Positions 16,577-25,915 of a stretch of DNA of 64,000 nucleotides are shown one piece after another. Made by a program: the position numbers and the translations under genes. The notes beneath the pieces were generated by a model that was not told the DNA's origin, did no database searches, and saw only the letters and a list, made by a program, of their open reading frames with translations. Numbering within the stretch: position 1 is the first letter of the stretch; every line of letters starts with the position of its first letter. Where the stretch lies: the NCBI GenBank assembly GCA_963740765.1, contig CAVUFN010000001.1:62001-126000 (forward strand), written 5' to 3'. The stretch comes from DATLGB01 sp963740765. Its GTDB lineage: Bacteria > Actinomycetota > Thermoleophilia > Solirubrobacterales > Solirubrobacteraceae.

Positions 16577-17895
16577 AGGTCGCCATCGTCGGCTACCCGA
16601 ACGTCGGCAAGTCCTCGCTGGTCAACCGCCTCACGCAGTCGCGGGAGGCGGTCGTGCACGAGACCGCCGGCGTGACCCGCGACCGCCGCGAGATCGAGAC
16701 GGACTGGAACGGCCGCCGCCTGACCCTGATCGACACGGGCGGCATCGACGCCCAGGACGACGACCCGCTCGCGGTGTCGATCGCCGACCAGGCCCGCGCC
16801 GCGCTGCTGGACGCCGACGTCGCGGTCCTCGTGGTCGACGCCAAGGGCGGCCAGCGTCCCGGCGACGCCGAGATCGCCGACATCCTGCGCCGCTGGGACA
16901 AGCCGGTGCTCGTCGCCGCCAACAAGGTCGACTCGCCGCGCGACATCCCGCTCGCGGCGGAGTTCTACAGCCTCGGGCTCGGCGAGCCGCATCCGGTCAG
17001 TGCCGCCCAGGGACTCGGGACGGGCGATCTGCTCGACGCCGTGGTCGAGCGCGGCCCGGAGCCCGAGGAGGAGGAGATCGAGGCCGAGGACACCTTCCGC
17101 CTCGCCATCATCGGCCGGCCCAACGTCGGCAAGTCGTCGCTGCTGAACACCCTGCTCGGCGAGCAGCGCGTGATCGTCTCCGACGTCGCCGGCACCACGC
17201 GCGATCCGATCGACATCGAGCTCGACGTCGACGGCCGCACGATCCGCCTCGTCGACACCGCCGGCATCCGCCGCGCCGCCAAGGTCAAGGAGTCCGTCGA
17301 GTACTACACGGCGCTGCGCTCCCAGCGGGCGGCCGAGCGCGCTGACGTCGCCCTCGTCGTCTGCGACGCCACCCTCGGCGTCACCACCCAGGACCTGCGG
17401 ATCGCCGACCTGGCCATGCGCTCGGGCTGCGCGACGGCCCTTGTGCTCAACAAGTGGGACCTCACCAGCGGCGACGAGTTCGACCTCGACCACGAGCGCC
17501 AGGTCGTCCTGCGCAAGCTGCGCCTGCGGCCCAAGCTGCTGACCGCGAGCGCCCTCACCGGCCGTCACGTCGCGCGCCTGCTCGTCGAGGCGATCTCGCT
17601 GGCCGACCGCCGCCGCCACCGCGTCCCCACGCCCGAGGTCAACAAGTTCCTCGCCGACATCGTCCAGATCCGTCAGCCGCCGGCCAAGCAGGGCCACCGG
17701 CTGAAGATGATCTACGCCGCGCAGATCGGGGTCGACCCGCCGCGGCTGTCGATCCAGGTCAACTCGCGCACCCGAGTGACGCGCGACTACGCCTACTTCG
17801 TCGAGAATCGCTTCCGTGAGCGCTACGCGCTGGACGGCATCCCGGTGATCATCGACTTCGTCGAGCGCAAGCAGAGACGACGCGAAAGCGCGTGA
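16573..17895 (+). CDS. der: Ribosome-assembly GTPase Der (EngA)
   Basis: Der has two GTPase domains in tandem and a C-terminal KH-like domain, and works in 50S subunit maturation. The first P-loop is GYPNVGKSSLVNRL with DTGG; the second is GRPNVGKSSLLNTL with DTAGIRR, NKWD and a SAL segment. An acidic linker (PEPEEEEIEAED) separates the two. The C-terminal region (about 340-440) carries the KH-type sequence and ends in a basic tail. The 440-residue length is normal. The start overlaps cmk and the end overlaps the following lipoprotein gene. Confidence 0.97.
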   Translation: MKVAIVGYPNVGKSSLVNRLTQSREAVVHETAGVTRDRREIETDWNGRRLTLIDTGGIDAQDDDPLAVSIADQARAALLDADVAVLVVDAKGGQRPGDAEIADILRRWDKPVLVAANKVDSPRDIPLAAEFYSLGLGEPHPVSAAQGLGTGDLLDAVVERGPEPEEEEIEAEDTFRLAIIGRPNVGKSSLLNTLLGEQRVIVSDVAGTTRDPIDIELDVDGRTIRLVDTAGIRRAAKVKESVEYYTALRSQRAAERADVALVVCDATLGVTTQDLRIADLAMRSGCATALVLNKWDLTSGDEFDLDHERQVVLRKLRLRPKLLTASALTGRHVARLLVEAISLADRRRHRVPTPEVNKFLADIVQIRQPPAKQGHRLKMIYAAQIGVDPPRLSIQVNSRTRVTRDYAYFVENRFRERYALDGIPVIIDFVERKQRRRESA

Positions 17896-19135
17896 GGCGC
17901 GCGCTGGCGCTGGTGGCGGTCGCGGTCCTCGCGGGCTGCGGCGGGTCGCCACCGGCCGACCGCGCCGCCGACCTGGTCCCGGGCGACGCGCTCCTCTACG
18001 TCCACCTCTCGACGGACCCGGACCGCGAGCAGGACCGTGACCTGCTGGCGCGCCTGCGCAGGCTGCCCGCGTTCGCGCCCGTCGACGACGCGCTCACGCG
18101 CGCCCGGCCGTGGCTGGGGGACGAGGTCGCCTTCGCCGTGACCCCGCGCGGGACGGTCGCCATCCTCGCCGTCCGCGACGAGGCCGCGGCGCGCAGGGCG
18201 CTGCCCGAGGCGCGCTTCTTCGGGCGCTTCGCGCGCGTGGGCACCGGCGGCAGCGGCAAGGCGCTGTCCGACGTGGCCGCCTTCGCGGGCTACGAGCACG
18301 AGGGGGACCGCTCGGCCGACGCCTACGTCGCGCCCGGGGCGGCGCGGCTGCTGCCCGCGGCGCTGCGCTTCCTCGCCGGGCGGCCCGTGGTCGCCGACGT
18401 CGTCCCGACCGACGCGGGCGTGCGCATCACCGCGCGGCGGATCGGCGGAGCCGCTGAGCGGGCCGACTTCGAGCCGCAGCTGCTCGGCGCGGTGCCGAAG
18501 GACACCTTCGCCTACGTCGGGGTCGAGGCGTTCGCCCCGGCGGCGCTGCCCGCCGTCGCCCGCCCGCTGGTGGACGCGCTCGCGGAGACGTCGCTGTCGA
18601 TCTCGGAGGGCGTGGGCGACCCCGTCATCACGCTTGCGGGGGAGGCGCGCGGGCGGGAGGGTCCGAGTCTTGCCCGCCGTGCGCTCGCCGGGCTGCAGGG
18701 CACCGTGGCCGCCGCGCTGGCGGCTCCGGGGGAGGCCACGGGGCAGATCCCGGTCTTCGAGGAGCGCGACCTCGGCGGCGGCCGCGACGGCTACGCACTC
18801 ACCCTCGCCGGCGGTGCCCAGCTCATCTACGCGGTCTCGGGGACGCGGGTCGCGGTGTCCGGCAGCGTGGATGGCGTCAAGCGCGCGCTGCGCGACGAGG
18901 ACGGCATCGAGGATGCCGATGCCTTCAACGAAGCCCTTCCCGATCGTCCGGATCGGCTCCAAGCGCTAGCCTTCGTGGCTTCCAGCCAGCTCCTGGAGCT
19001 CGCTGACGCTGCCGGATTGGATGCCGTCGCGGCCTACCGCACACTTCGTCCGAACCTGGCAGCGATCCGCGCGCTCGGCGCCGTCGTGCGCCGCCAGGGG
19101 AACGACACGACTCTGGAGCTGAACCTCCTCTTCCC

Positions 19136-19139
<4 letters not shown>
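17892..19139 (+). CDS. Predicted lipoprotein of DUF3352 type
   Basis: The 415-residue protein starts with GTG and a lipoprotein signal (RRALALVAVAVLAGCGGS, lipobox LAGC, lipidated Cys about residue 17). The repeated theme of VPGDALLYVHLSTDP, PWLGDEVAFAVTP and, later, VPKDTFAYVGVEAF matches the DUF3352 family of secreted proteins of unknown function. It is embedded between der and metK with 4-bp overlaps on both sides, so it is co-transcribed with essential genes. The role is unknown. Confidence 0.75.
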
Positions 19140-20358
<1,219 letters not shown>

Positions 20359-20362
<4 letters not shown>

Positions 20363-20595
20363 CGGGCTGCCTCCATGGCCACGACGCCGGCGTGCTCGAG
20401 TTCCGCGATGCGGGCGACGAGCGGGACGCCGGCGGCGTGGTCGCCCTCCCGGGCGTGGCCGGCCAGCTCGACCCAGGTCGCGGCGAGCTCCTCGTAGAGC
20501 GCTCCGGCGGCGTCGAAGCCGAACTCCCCCAAGAAGGTCGCGTGCAGCGAGCGGAACATCGCGCCGCCGGCGAGACGGTGCGGGAAGGCGCTCAC
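20359..20595 (-). CDS. Small hypothetical protein coupled to the DNA methyltransferase
   Basis: The 78-residue helical sequence includes GGAMFRSLHATFLGEFG and ELAATWVELAGHAREGD. This weakly recalls the C-terminal part of BtrH/DUF4872-type proteins (GG-FR-L-FL), but only as a fragment. It starts with a GTG that overlaps the methyltransferase TGA by 4 bp, good evidence for co-translation. Function unknown. It could be a remnant, or a small partner of the methylase. Confidence 0.5.
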
Positions 20596-21392
20596 GCCAG
20601 CCGGGCGCGCATGATGTCGACGGCCTCACGGCGCTCGTCCATGAGCAGGTAGCGGCGGCCGAGCTTGGCCGCCGCGGCCCCGAGCGTGCCCGAGCCGGCG
20701 AAGGGATCGAGGCACAGGTCGCCGGGGCGCGTCGACGCCTGCACGAAGCGCCGGATCAGGCCCTCGGGCTTCTGCGTCGGGTAGCCCGTCTTCTCCCTGC
20801 CGGTGGGGGAGACGATCGTGTGCCAGTGGACGTCGGTGGCCCGTTTGCCGCGTTCGCGCTGCTCGGCCGTCACCAGCCCCGGCGCCATGTAGGGCTCGCG
20901 GTCGACCGCCTCGGCGTCGAATACGTAGTGGGCGGGGTCCTTGACGTAGACGAGGATCGTGTCGTGCTTGGCCGGCCAGCGATTGCGGGGCTTGCCGCCG
21001 TAGTCGTAGGCCCAGATGATCTCGTTGAGGAAGCAGGCGCGGCCGAAGAGCTGGTCGAGGGCGACCTTCGCGTAGTGCGCCTCGCGGTAGTCGAGGTGCA
21101 GGTACAGCGTGCCCTCGGGGGAGAGCAGGCGATGCATCTCGGTGAGACGGGGGAGGAGGAAGCCGCCGATGTAGTCCTCGTACGCGTCGTCGTAGCCGAT
21201 CCGGCCGACCTCGAGCGTGGCGTAGCGGCGGCCGCCGAAGCCGGTGCGGTCGCCGTCGCTGTCCGCGACCGTCGTGAGTGCCCGCCGGACCTGCGTGGTG
21301 CCGGTGTTGAACGGCGGGTCGGCGTAGATCAGCGTCGCGATCCCGTCCTCGAGACCGCGCATCAGCTCGAGGTTGTCTCCCTCCAGGATCAC
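20592..21392 (-). CDS. Orphan site-specific DNA-methyltransferase (beta-type amino-MTase)
   Basis: The 266-residue protein methylates an exocyclic amino group of adenine or cytosine in DNA. Catalytic motif IV is DPPF (25-28, ADPPFNTG) and the SAM-binding motif I is DPFAGSGT near the C-terminus; this order defines the beta class. YPTQKPEGLIRRF precedes motif I, as in type III and CcrM-like enzymes. The GTG at 21392 follows a TAGCGT hexamer by 7 nt; a longer frame would run over the priA start. No restriction endonuclease is adjacent, so it is an orphan, possibly with an epigenetic role. Target sequence unknown. Confidence 0.88.
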   Translation of the reverse strand: MILEGDNLELMRGLEDGIATLIYADPPFNTGTTQVRRALTTVADSDGDRTGFGGRRYATLEVGRIGYDDAYEDYIGGFLLPRLTEMHRLLSPEGTLYLHLDYREAHYAKVALDQLFGRACFLNEIIWAYDYGGKPRNRWPAKHDTILVYVKDPAHYVFDAEAVDREPYMAPGLVTAEQRERGKRATDVHWHTIVSPTGREKTGYPTQKPEGLIRRFVQASTRPGDLCLDPFAGSGTLGAAAAKLGRRYLLMDERREAVDIMRARLA

Positions 21393-21399
21393 GCCGCGG

Positions 21400-21412
21400 A
21401 CGCTAATAGCTT
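21400..21412. promoter_or_regulatory. Overlapping divergent leaderless promoters of the DNA methyltransferase and priA
   Basis: Minus strand: TAGCGT (21400-21405) then 7 nt to the GTG at 21392. Plus strand: TAGCTT (21407-21412) then 8 nt to the GTG at 21421. Only one base separates the two -10 boxes, so the promoters face away from almost the same point and may compete for polymerase. Confidence 0.6.
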
Positions 21413-21420
21413 CATCGGTC

Positions 21421-23463
21421 GTGATCGCCCGGGTCGAGCCGCTGCACACGACCCGCAAGGTGTCGGGGCCGTTCGACTACCTCGCCTCCGGCGTCTCGGT
21501 CGGGTCGGTGGTGCGGATCCCGTTCGGGCGCCAGGCGCTGGACGGGGTGGTGACGGCGCTGGCGGAGAGCAGCGAGGTGGCGCCGGAGAAGCTCGTCTCG
21601 ATCGGCGCGGTTCGGGACCAGTCGGTGCCGGCGGACCTGGTGCTGTGCGCGCTGTGGCTGGCGGAGGAGTACGTGTCGACCCCGGCGCGGGCGCTCGCGC
21701 TGGTGCTGCCGCCGAAGGGGCGGCCGAAGACGGAGCTGTGGTGGTCCTCGCTCGGTGTCGCCGATGACGTGACCTCGCGGCAGGCGGAGGTGCTCGCGCG
21801 GTTGCCGGGGGGCAGCGGCGGTGACCTCGCGGTCCTGCGGCGGCTCGAGGCGAAGGGGCTGGTGAAGGTAGAGGAGCGCGTGCGGCGGCGGGCCCCGCTC
21901 ACGGTGCCCGACGACGACCGCGCGGTGGAGCTGACGGACGAGCAGCGGGCCGCCCTCCGAGCGCTGGACGCCGTGGAGGCGCACAACGCTCACCTGCTGC
22001 ACGGGGTGACCGGGTCCGGCAAGACGGAGGTGTACCTGCGGGCCGCCGAGCGGGTGCTGGCGGCGGGCCGCGGCGTGATCGTGCTGGTGCCCGAGATCGC
22101 GCTGACGCCGCAGACCGTCGCGCGGTTCGTGGCGCGCTTCGGGGACACCGTCGCGCTGCTGCACAGCGGGCTTTCAGAGGGCGAGCGCTTCGACGAGTGG
22201 CTGCGCCTGCGCCGCGGCGAGGCGCGCGTGGCGGTCGGCCCGCGCTCGGCGGTCTTCGCGCCGGTCGACGACCTCGGGTTGGTCATCGTCGACGAGGAGC
22301 ACGACCCGTCCTACAAGTCCGATGGGGACCCGCGCTACGACGCGCGGCTGGTCGCCCGCTGGCGGGCGTCGCTGACCGGCGCGCAGCTGATCTGCGGGAC
22401 GGCGACGCCGCGCCCGGAGACATGGCGGGAGCTGCCGCGCCTGACGCTGTCGCAGCGGGTGGACGGCCAGGCCCTGCCGCCGGTGGAGATCGTCGACATG
22501 CGCGGCTCCCACCATCCCCTGCACCCGGGCACGCAGCGGGCGCTGATCGACGCGCGCAAGTCGATCGTGCTGCTCAACCGGCGAGGCTGGTCGAACTTCC
22601 TCACCTGCCGGGACTGCGGCAAGGTCTGGACCTGCCCGAACTGCGACGTCTCGCTCGTCCTGCACCGCGCGGCCGGGAGCATCAGCTGTCATCACTGCGG
22701 GCACCGCGAGCGCGCGCCGGACCGCTGCGACAACTGCGGCTCGACCGCCGTCGCCCGCCACGGCGCCGGCACGGAGCGCCTGGAGGCCGAGCTGGCGGAG
22801 ACGCTGGGCGTCCCGATCTTTCGCCTGGACGCCGACACGGGCGCGGCCAAGGACGCCGTGCCGCGCCTGATCGCGGCGTTCCGGGCGGCACCGGAGGGGC
22901 TGCTGCTGGGCACGCAGCTCGTCGCCAAGGGCCACGACTTCCCGGACGTGACGCTGGGGGTGGTCGTCGACGCCGACCAGACGCTGCGCTTCCCGGACTT
23001 CCGGGCCGAGGAGCGCACCTTCGCGCTGGTCGCCCAGCTCGCCGGCCGGGCGGGGCGGGGCAGCGCCGGCGGGCGGGTGATCGTCCAGACCATCAGCCCG
23101 GAAGCGACCTCGCTCCAGCACGCCGCCCGCCACGACGCGCCCGGCTTCCTGCGCGAGGAGCTGCTGCGCCGCGAGGCGCTCGCCTACCCGCCGTACGCGG
23201 ACCTGATCCGGGTGGTCTGCTCGCATGCCGACGCGGCCGCCGCTCACGCCGCGGCCGCGGCCATCGCCGAGGGAGTCGACGCGGGCGAGCGGCTCGGGCC
23301 CGCGCCCTTGTTCCGGATCCGCAATCGCCACCGCGTGCAGGTGGTGGTGAAGACCACGCGCCGCGCCGAGGCGATCGCCCAGGTCGGCGCCGCCGTGGAG
23401 GCCGTCGCGACCGATCGCGCCCACCGCGACGTGACCCTCTCGATCGACGTCGACCCTCAATAA
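21421..23463 (+). CDS. priA: Primosomal replication-restart helicase N'
   Basis: The 680-residue protein reloads the replisome at collapsed forks. It has the N-terminal DNA-binding region (VSGPFDYLASGVSVGSVVRIPFG), Walker A GVTGSGKTEVYL at about 195-202, the DEEH box near 290, and eight zinc cysteines from C396 (CRDCGKVWTCPNC, then CHHC and CDNC). The later GTQLVAKGHDFPDVTLGVVVDAD is typical of PriA. The helicase motifs look complete, unlike the degenerate PriA of some actinobacteria. The GTG start is set by the TAGCTT box. It begins the priA-def-fmt run. Confidence 0.95.
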   Translation: MIARVEPLHTTRKVSGPFDYLASGVSVGSVVRIPFGRQALDGVVTALAESSEVAPEKLVSIGAVRDQSVPADLVLCALWLAEEYVSTPARALALVLPPKGRPKTELWWSSLGVADDVTSRQAEVLARLPGGSGGDLAVLRRLEAKGLVKVEERVRRRAPLTVPDDDRAVELTDEQRAALRALDAVEAHNAHLLHGVTGSGKTEVYLRAAERVLAAGRGVIVLVPEIALTPQTVARFVARFGDTVALLHSGLSEGERFDEWLRLRRGEARVAVGPRSAVFAPVDDLGLVIVDEEHDPSYKSDGDPRYDARLVARWRASLTGAQLICGTATPRPETWRELPRLTLSQRVDGQALPPVEIVDMRGSHHPLHPGTQRALIDARKSIVLLNRRGWSNFLTCRDCGKVWTCPNCDVSLVLHRAAGSISCHHCGHRERAPDRCDNCGSTAVARHGAGTERLEAELAETLGVPIFRLDADTGAAKDAVPRLIAAFRAAPEGLLLGTQLVAKGHDFPDVTLGVVVDADQTLRFPDFRAEERTFALVAQLAGRAGRGSAGGRVIVQTISPEATSLQHAARHDAPGFLREELLRREALAYPPYADLIRVVCSHADAAAAHAAAAAIAEGVDAGERLGPAPLFRIRNRHRVQVVVKTTRRAEAIAQVGAAVEAVATDRAHRDVTLSIDVDPQ

Positions 23464-23466
23464 CAT
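23461..23466 (+). promoter_or_regulatory. Possible leaderless -10 box of def (TAACAT)
   Basis: The hexamer includes the priA stop codon and ends 8 nt before the def GTG. Since TAA is forced by the stop, the evidence is weaker than for other sites. Confidence 0.4.
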
Positions 23467-23474
23467 GGAAGCCC

Positions 23475-24062
23475 GTGGCTGACGAACCGGTGGAAGTCGA
23501 GGAGGAGCCCGGTCCCCCGCCCATGGACCCCGAGGTCCGGGCGCGGCGCGACCAGGCCCTGAAGTTCGTGCGCAGGTACGGGGACCCCGTGCTGCGCTCG
23601 CGCGCGATCGAGATCGACCGCTTCGACGAGAAGCTGCTCGACGAGACCCGCCGGATGGGCCAGGTCATGAACGACGCGCTCGGCATCGGCCTCGCGGCGA
23701 CCCAGGTCGGCGCGATGCACCGCGTGCTCGTCTACCGCGTCGAGCCCGACTCGCCGGTCGCGACGCTGGTCAACCCGGTGATCGAGTGGCACTCCAAGGA
23801 AGAGGAGATCGCCGACGAGGGCTGCCTGTCCCTGCCCGGCGTCGTGGTCGAGGTCGAGCGGCCGGTGCACATCCGCGTCAGCGGCCTCGACGCCCGCGGC
23901 GACGGGCTGACCATCGAGGCCTCCGGGCTCGAGGCGCGGGTCATCCAGCACGAGGTCGACCACCTCGACGGCGTGCTGATCCTCGACCGCACGTCGCGCA
24001 GCCAGCGCAAGGAAGCCATGAAGACCCTGCGCGAGCGGCTGGCCGAGCTGCAGCCCGCCTAG
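23475..24062 (+). CDS. def: Peptide deformylase
   Basis: The 195-residue metallohydrolase removes formyl from nascent N-termini. All three family motifs are present: GIGLAATQVG, DEGCLSLPG (metal-binding Cys) and QHEVDHLDG (HEXXH-type HEVDH). The N-terminal 20 residues are acidic and extend slightly beyond the usual enzyme. The GTG at 23475 is the only start that fits the frame between priA and the core domain. It is followed with a 1-bp overlap by fmt, the enzyme that adds the formyl group to initiator tRNA. Confidence 0.96.
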   Translation: MADEPVEVEEEPGPPPMDPEVRARRDQALKFVRRYGDPVLRSRAIEIDRFDEKLLDETRRMGQVMNDALGIGLAATQVGAMHRVLVYRVEPDSPVATLVNPVIEWHSKEEEIADEGCLSLPGVVVEVERPVHIRVSGLDARGDGLTIEASGLEARVIQHEVDHLDGVLILDRTSRSQRKEAMKTLRERLAELQPA

Positions 24063-24868
24063 TGCGGGTCGCCTACCTCGGGACGTCGGCCTTCGCGGTT
24101 GCGGTGCTGGAGCACCTCGCCGCCTCCGAGCACGAGGTCGCGGTGGTCGTCACCCGGCCCGACCGGCCGCGGGGACGGGGCCGCAAGCTCGCCCCGCCGC
24201 CGGTGGCGGTTGCCGCGCGCGCCCTCGATCTGCCGCTGGTGCAGCCCGAGGACGTCCACGCGCTGGACTTCCCCGAGGTCGACGCGCTGGTGGTGTGCGC
24301 GTTCGGCGCGCTCATCAAGGAGCCCCTCCTGAGCGAGTACGAGATCTTCAACGTCCATCCGTCGTTGCTGCCGCGATGGCGGGGCGCCGCCCCGCTCGAG
24401 CGCGCTCTGATGGCGGGCGACGCGCAAACCGGCGTCGCGATCATGCGCTTGGAGGCGGGCCTGGACTCCGGCCCCGTCTACGCGATGGAACCGGAGCCGA
24501 TCGCGCCCGACGACGACTACGGCACGCTCGCCCACCGGCTCGCCGACCGCGGCGCCGCTCTCCTGGTCCGCGTGCTCAGCGAGCGACCCGAACCGGTCCC
24601 GCAGGCCGAGGACGACGTCACCTACGCCGAGAAGATCACCGCCGCCGACCGCACGCTCGATCCGGCTGCGTCAGCGGTCGAGCGCGAGCGCGTCGTGCGT
24701 GCGCTGCGGCCGCACATCGGCGCCCGCGTCGAACTGGCGGAAGGCTCGTTCCTCGGCGTCTGGGACGCCCGCGTCGGCGACGACGGCGAGCTCGAGCTGC
24801 TCGAGGTCCAGCCCCCCGGCGGGCGCCGCATGCCGGCCGACGCGTACGCGCGCGGCCACGGTGCCTAG
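24062..24868 (+). CDS. fmt: Methionyl-tRNA formyltransferase (short C-terminal domain)
   Basis: The 268-residue enzyme formylates Met-tRNA-fMet using 10-formyl-THF. The N-terminus VRVAYLGTSAFAV corresponds to the usual GTPDFAV motif; the catalytic region is FNVHPSLLPRWRGAAP with LDSGPVY after it. Typical Fmt is about 310 residues; here the C-terminal tRNA-binding domain is shorter but recognisable (AADRTLDPAASAVERERVVRALRPHIGA). The GTG start shares one base with the def stop. It ends 4 bp into the convergent methyltransferase gene. Confidence 0.94.
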   Translation: MRVAYLGTSAFAVAVLEHLAASEHEVAVVVTRPDRPRGRGRKLAPPPVAVAARALDLPLVQPEDVHALDFPEVDALVVCAFGALIKEPLLSEYEIFNVHPSLLPRWRGAAPLERALMAGDAQTGVAIMRLEAGLDSGPVYAMEPEPIAPDDDYGTLAHRLADRGAALLVRVLSERPEPVPQAEDDVTYAEKITAADRTLDPAASAVERERVVRALRPHIGARVELAEGSFLGVWDARVGDDGELELLEVQPPGGRRMPADAYARGHGA

Positions 24869-25407
24869 CGGCGGCGCAGCTGGAGCACGGCGTCGACGCC
24901 GGACGGTCCCGCCTCGCGCGGGCGCTCTTCGGCGACGATCGGCTCGAGGGTGCCCGGATCGAGCGCGGCGAGCGCTGCCTCGACGGAGACCTGCACCTGC
25001 CCGGCCGCCGGGTGGCTGCCGACCAGGAACAGCGTCCCGCCGGGCGCAACCCCGGACGCCATCCGCTGCACCATCTCCGCGACCGAGCCGGCGACGTGGA
25101 CGTACAGGCAGACCACCAGGTCGAACGCTTCACGCGGTGGAATCCAGGTCCCAAGGTCGGCCTCGACCCACTCGACCCGGTCGGCGATGTCCTCGCCGAG
25201 CGCTTGTGCCGTCGCTTGGCCATGGGCGAGGGCATTCGCGGCGAAGTCGACCGCGGTGACTCGCCAGCCGCGCCCGGCCAGCCACAGCGTCTCCGACCCG
25301 TGCCCGCACCCGGCGTCCAGCGCGCGCCCCGGCGGGAGGTCTGCGAAGGCTGCCGTGAGGTGGGCGTTCGGGGGCCGCTGAGCGAGGCCGTCCCCGTGGT
25401 AGGCCAT
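24865..25407 (-). CDS. Class I SAM-dependent methyltransferase
   Basis: The 180-residue protein has motif I ALDAGCGHGSETLWLAG, motif II VTAVDFA and motif IV DLVVCLYVHV, then APGGTLFLVG, a compact methyltransferase of the type often annotated as a thiopurine- or tellurite-resistance-like or ubiquinone-type enzyme. The target cannot be told from sequence. It is monocistronic, convergent with fmt, and its upstream side faces the repeat-rich gap at 25408-25915. Confidence 0.8.
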   Translation of the reverse strand: MAYHGDGLAQRPPNAHLTAAFADLPPGRALDAGCGHGSETLWLAGRGWRVTAVDFAANALAHGQATAQALGEDIADRVEWVEADLGTWIPPREAFDLVVCLYVHVAGSVAEMVQRMASGVAPGGTLFLVGSHPAAGQVQVSVEAALAALDPGTLEPIVAEERPREAGPSGVDAVLQLRRR

Positions 25408-25475
25408 CCTCGCCCGGCCATGGCATGGCCGCTGTTGCTTGCGGGCGCGGTTGCGACAGCCCGGGCCGCCGGCGC

Positions 25476-25520
25476 CGAACCCACCCGAAGTCGGACATAT
25501 TCAGAGTTTCGGTGGGTTCG
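25476..25520. repeat. Inverted repeat CGAACCCACC / GGTGGGTTCG
   Basis: Ten-base perfect arms (25476-25485 and 25511-25520) are extended inward by GAA/TTC past one bulged C, around a loop of about 18 nt (25490-25507). It lies upstream of the methyltransferase and could be a bidirectional transcription barrier or a protein site. Confidence 0.7.
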
Positions 25521-25566
25521 ATCGCCGAGCGCATGGATGTCGCTTTGAGGCAATAGCGAAAGCGCT

Positions 25567-25584
25567 GCGGTTCACGTGAACCGC
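25567..25584. repeat. 18-bp perfect palindrome, copy 1
   Basis: GCGGTTCACGTGAACCGC reads identically on both strands with a CACGTG core. An identical copy lies at 28327-28344. It may be the site of a dimeric regulator or of a recombinase or nuclease. Confidence 0.85.
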
Positions 25585-25605
25585 GGTATCGCGTGGACGG
25601 GGCCT

Positions 25606-25640
25606 GGCGAATTTGGCATCCGATAGATGCCAAATCCGCC
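25606..25640. repeat. 35-nt hairpin with 14 of 15 paired bases
   Basis: The arms 25606-25620 and 25626-25640 pair throughout (GGCG, one A/C mismatch, then ATTTGGCATC with GATGCCAAAT), leaving the 5-nt loop CGATA. It is among the strongest hairpins in the window and lies outside any gene. It could be a terminator without a T-run or part of a structured RNA. Confidence 0.75.
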
Positions 25641-25915
25641 GAGTCTCCACTGCTCCTTTTGCCTCAATGCGAAGCGAGCCTGACGTCGGCGGCGGGCACC
25701 GCCCGAGCATCACTCTGTGCTGTCGGCTAGCAGTCATCTCCGTCGCGGGGTAGATCAGACATCCCCACGCAGAGCTGGCGGACGGGACACCGTCCAACGG
25801 TGCACCCAACCTCGCGACGGCAGTACGCCCGGCCTCGATAAGGGCTGCTCAGAGCGGCGGCGTGCGTGTCCGGCGCAGGACACCCGTAGCAAGAAACCGC
25901 GAATGCCACCGTTGA

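Larger units (their letters stand above)
25541..25671. repeat. Outer inverted repeat TTGAGGCAA / TTGCCTCAA enclosing further palindromes
   Basis: TTGAGGCAA (25545-25553) and TTGCCTCAA (25659-25667) are perfect 9-bp inverted arms, extended to 12 of 13 matches (cgc-T-TTGAGGCAA versus TTGCCTCAA-T-gcg). They bracket the 18-bp palindrome and the 35-nt hairpin, giving a nested, roughly symmetrical 131-bp unit. The size recalls a miniature element, but no flanking direct repeat was recognised. Confidence 0.6.
25408..25915. other. Non-coding 508-bp interval rich in inverted repeats
   Basis: No credible gene is present; short frames on both strands show no recognisable protein. The interval is less GC-rich than its neighbours and holds at least six inverted repeats: those listed separately plus GGACGG-GACA-CCGTCC (25780-25795) and GTGTCC-GGCGCA-GGACAC (25866-25883). 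No tRNA cloverleaf was found. The density of palindromes suggests a mobile-element relic, a structured RNA or a protein-binding locus. Confidence 0.55.

Noticed and set aside
25501..25809. 102-codon minus-strand frame and other short frames in the repeat-rich gap
   Set aside because: They run through the inverted repeats, have no start signal and resemble no known protein.
25741..25860. Possible tRNA-like fold
   Set aside because: A 6-bp hairpin and a few matching bases are present, but no acceptor stem or T-loop could be assembled.
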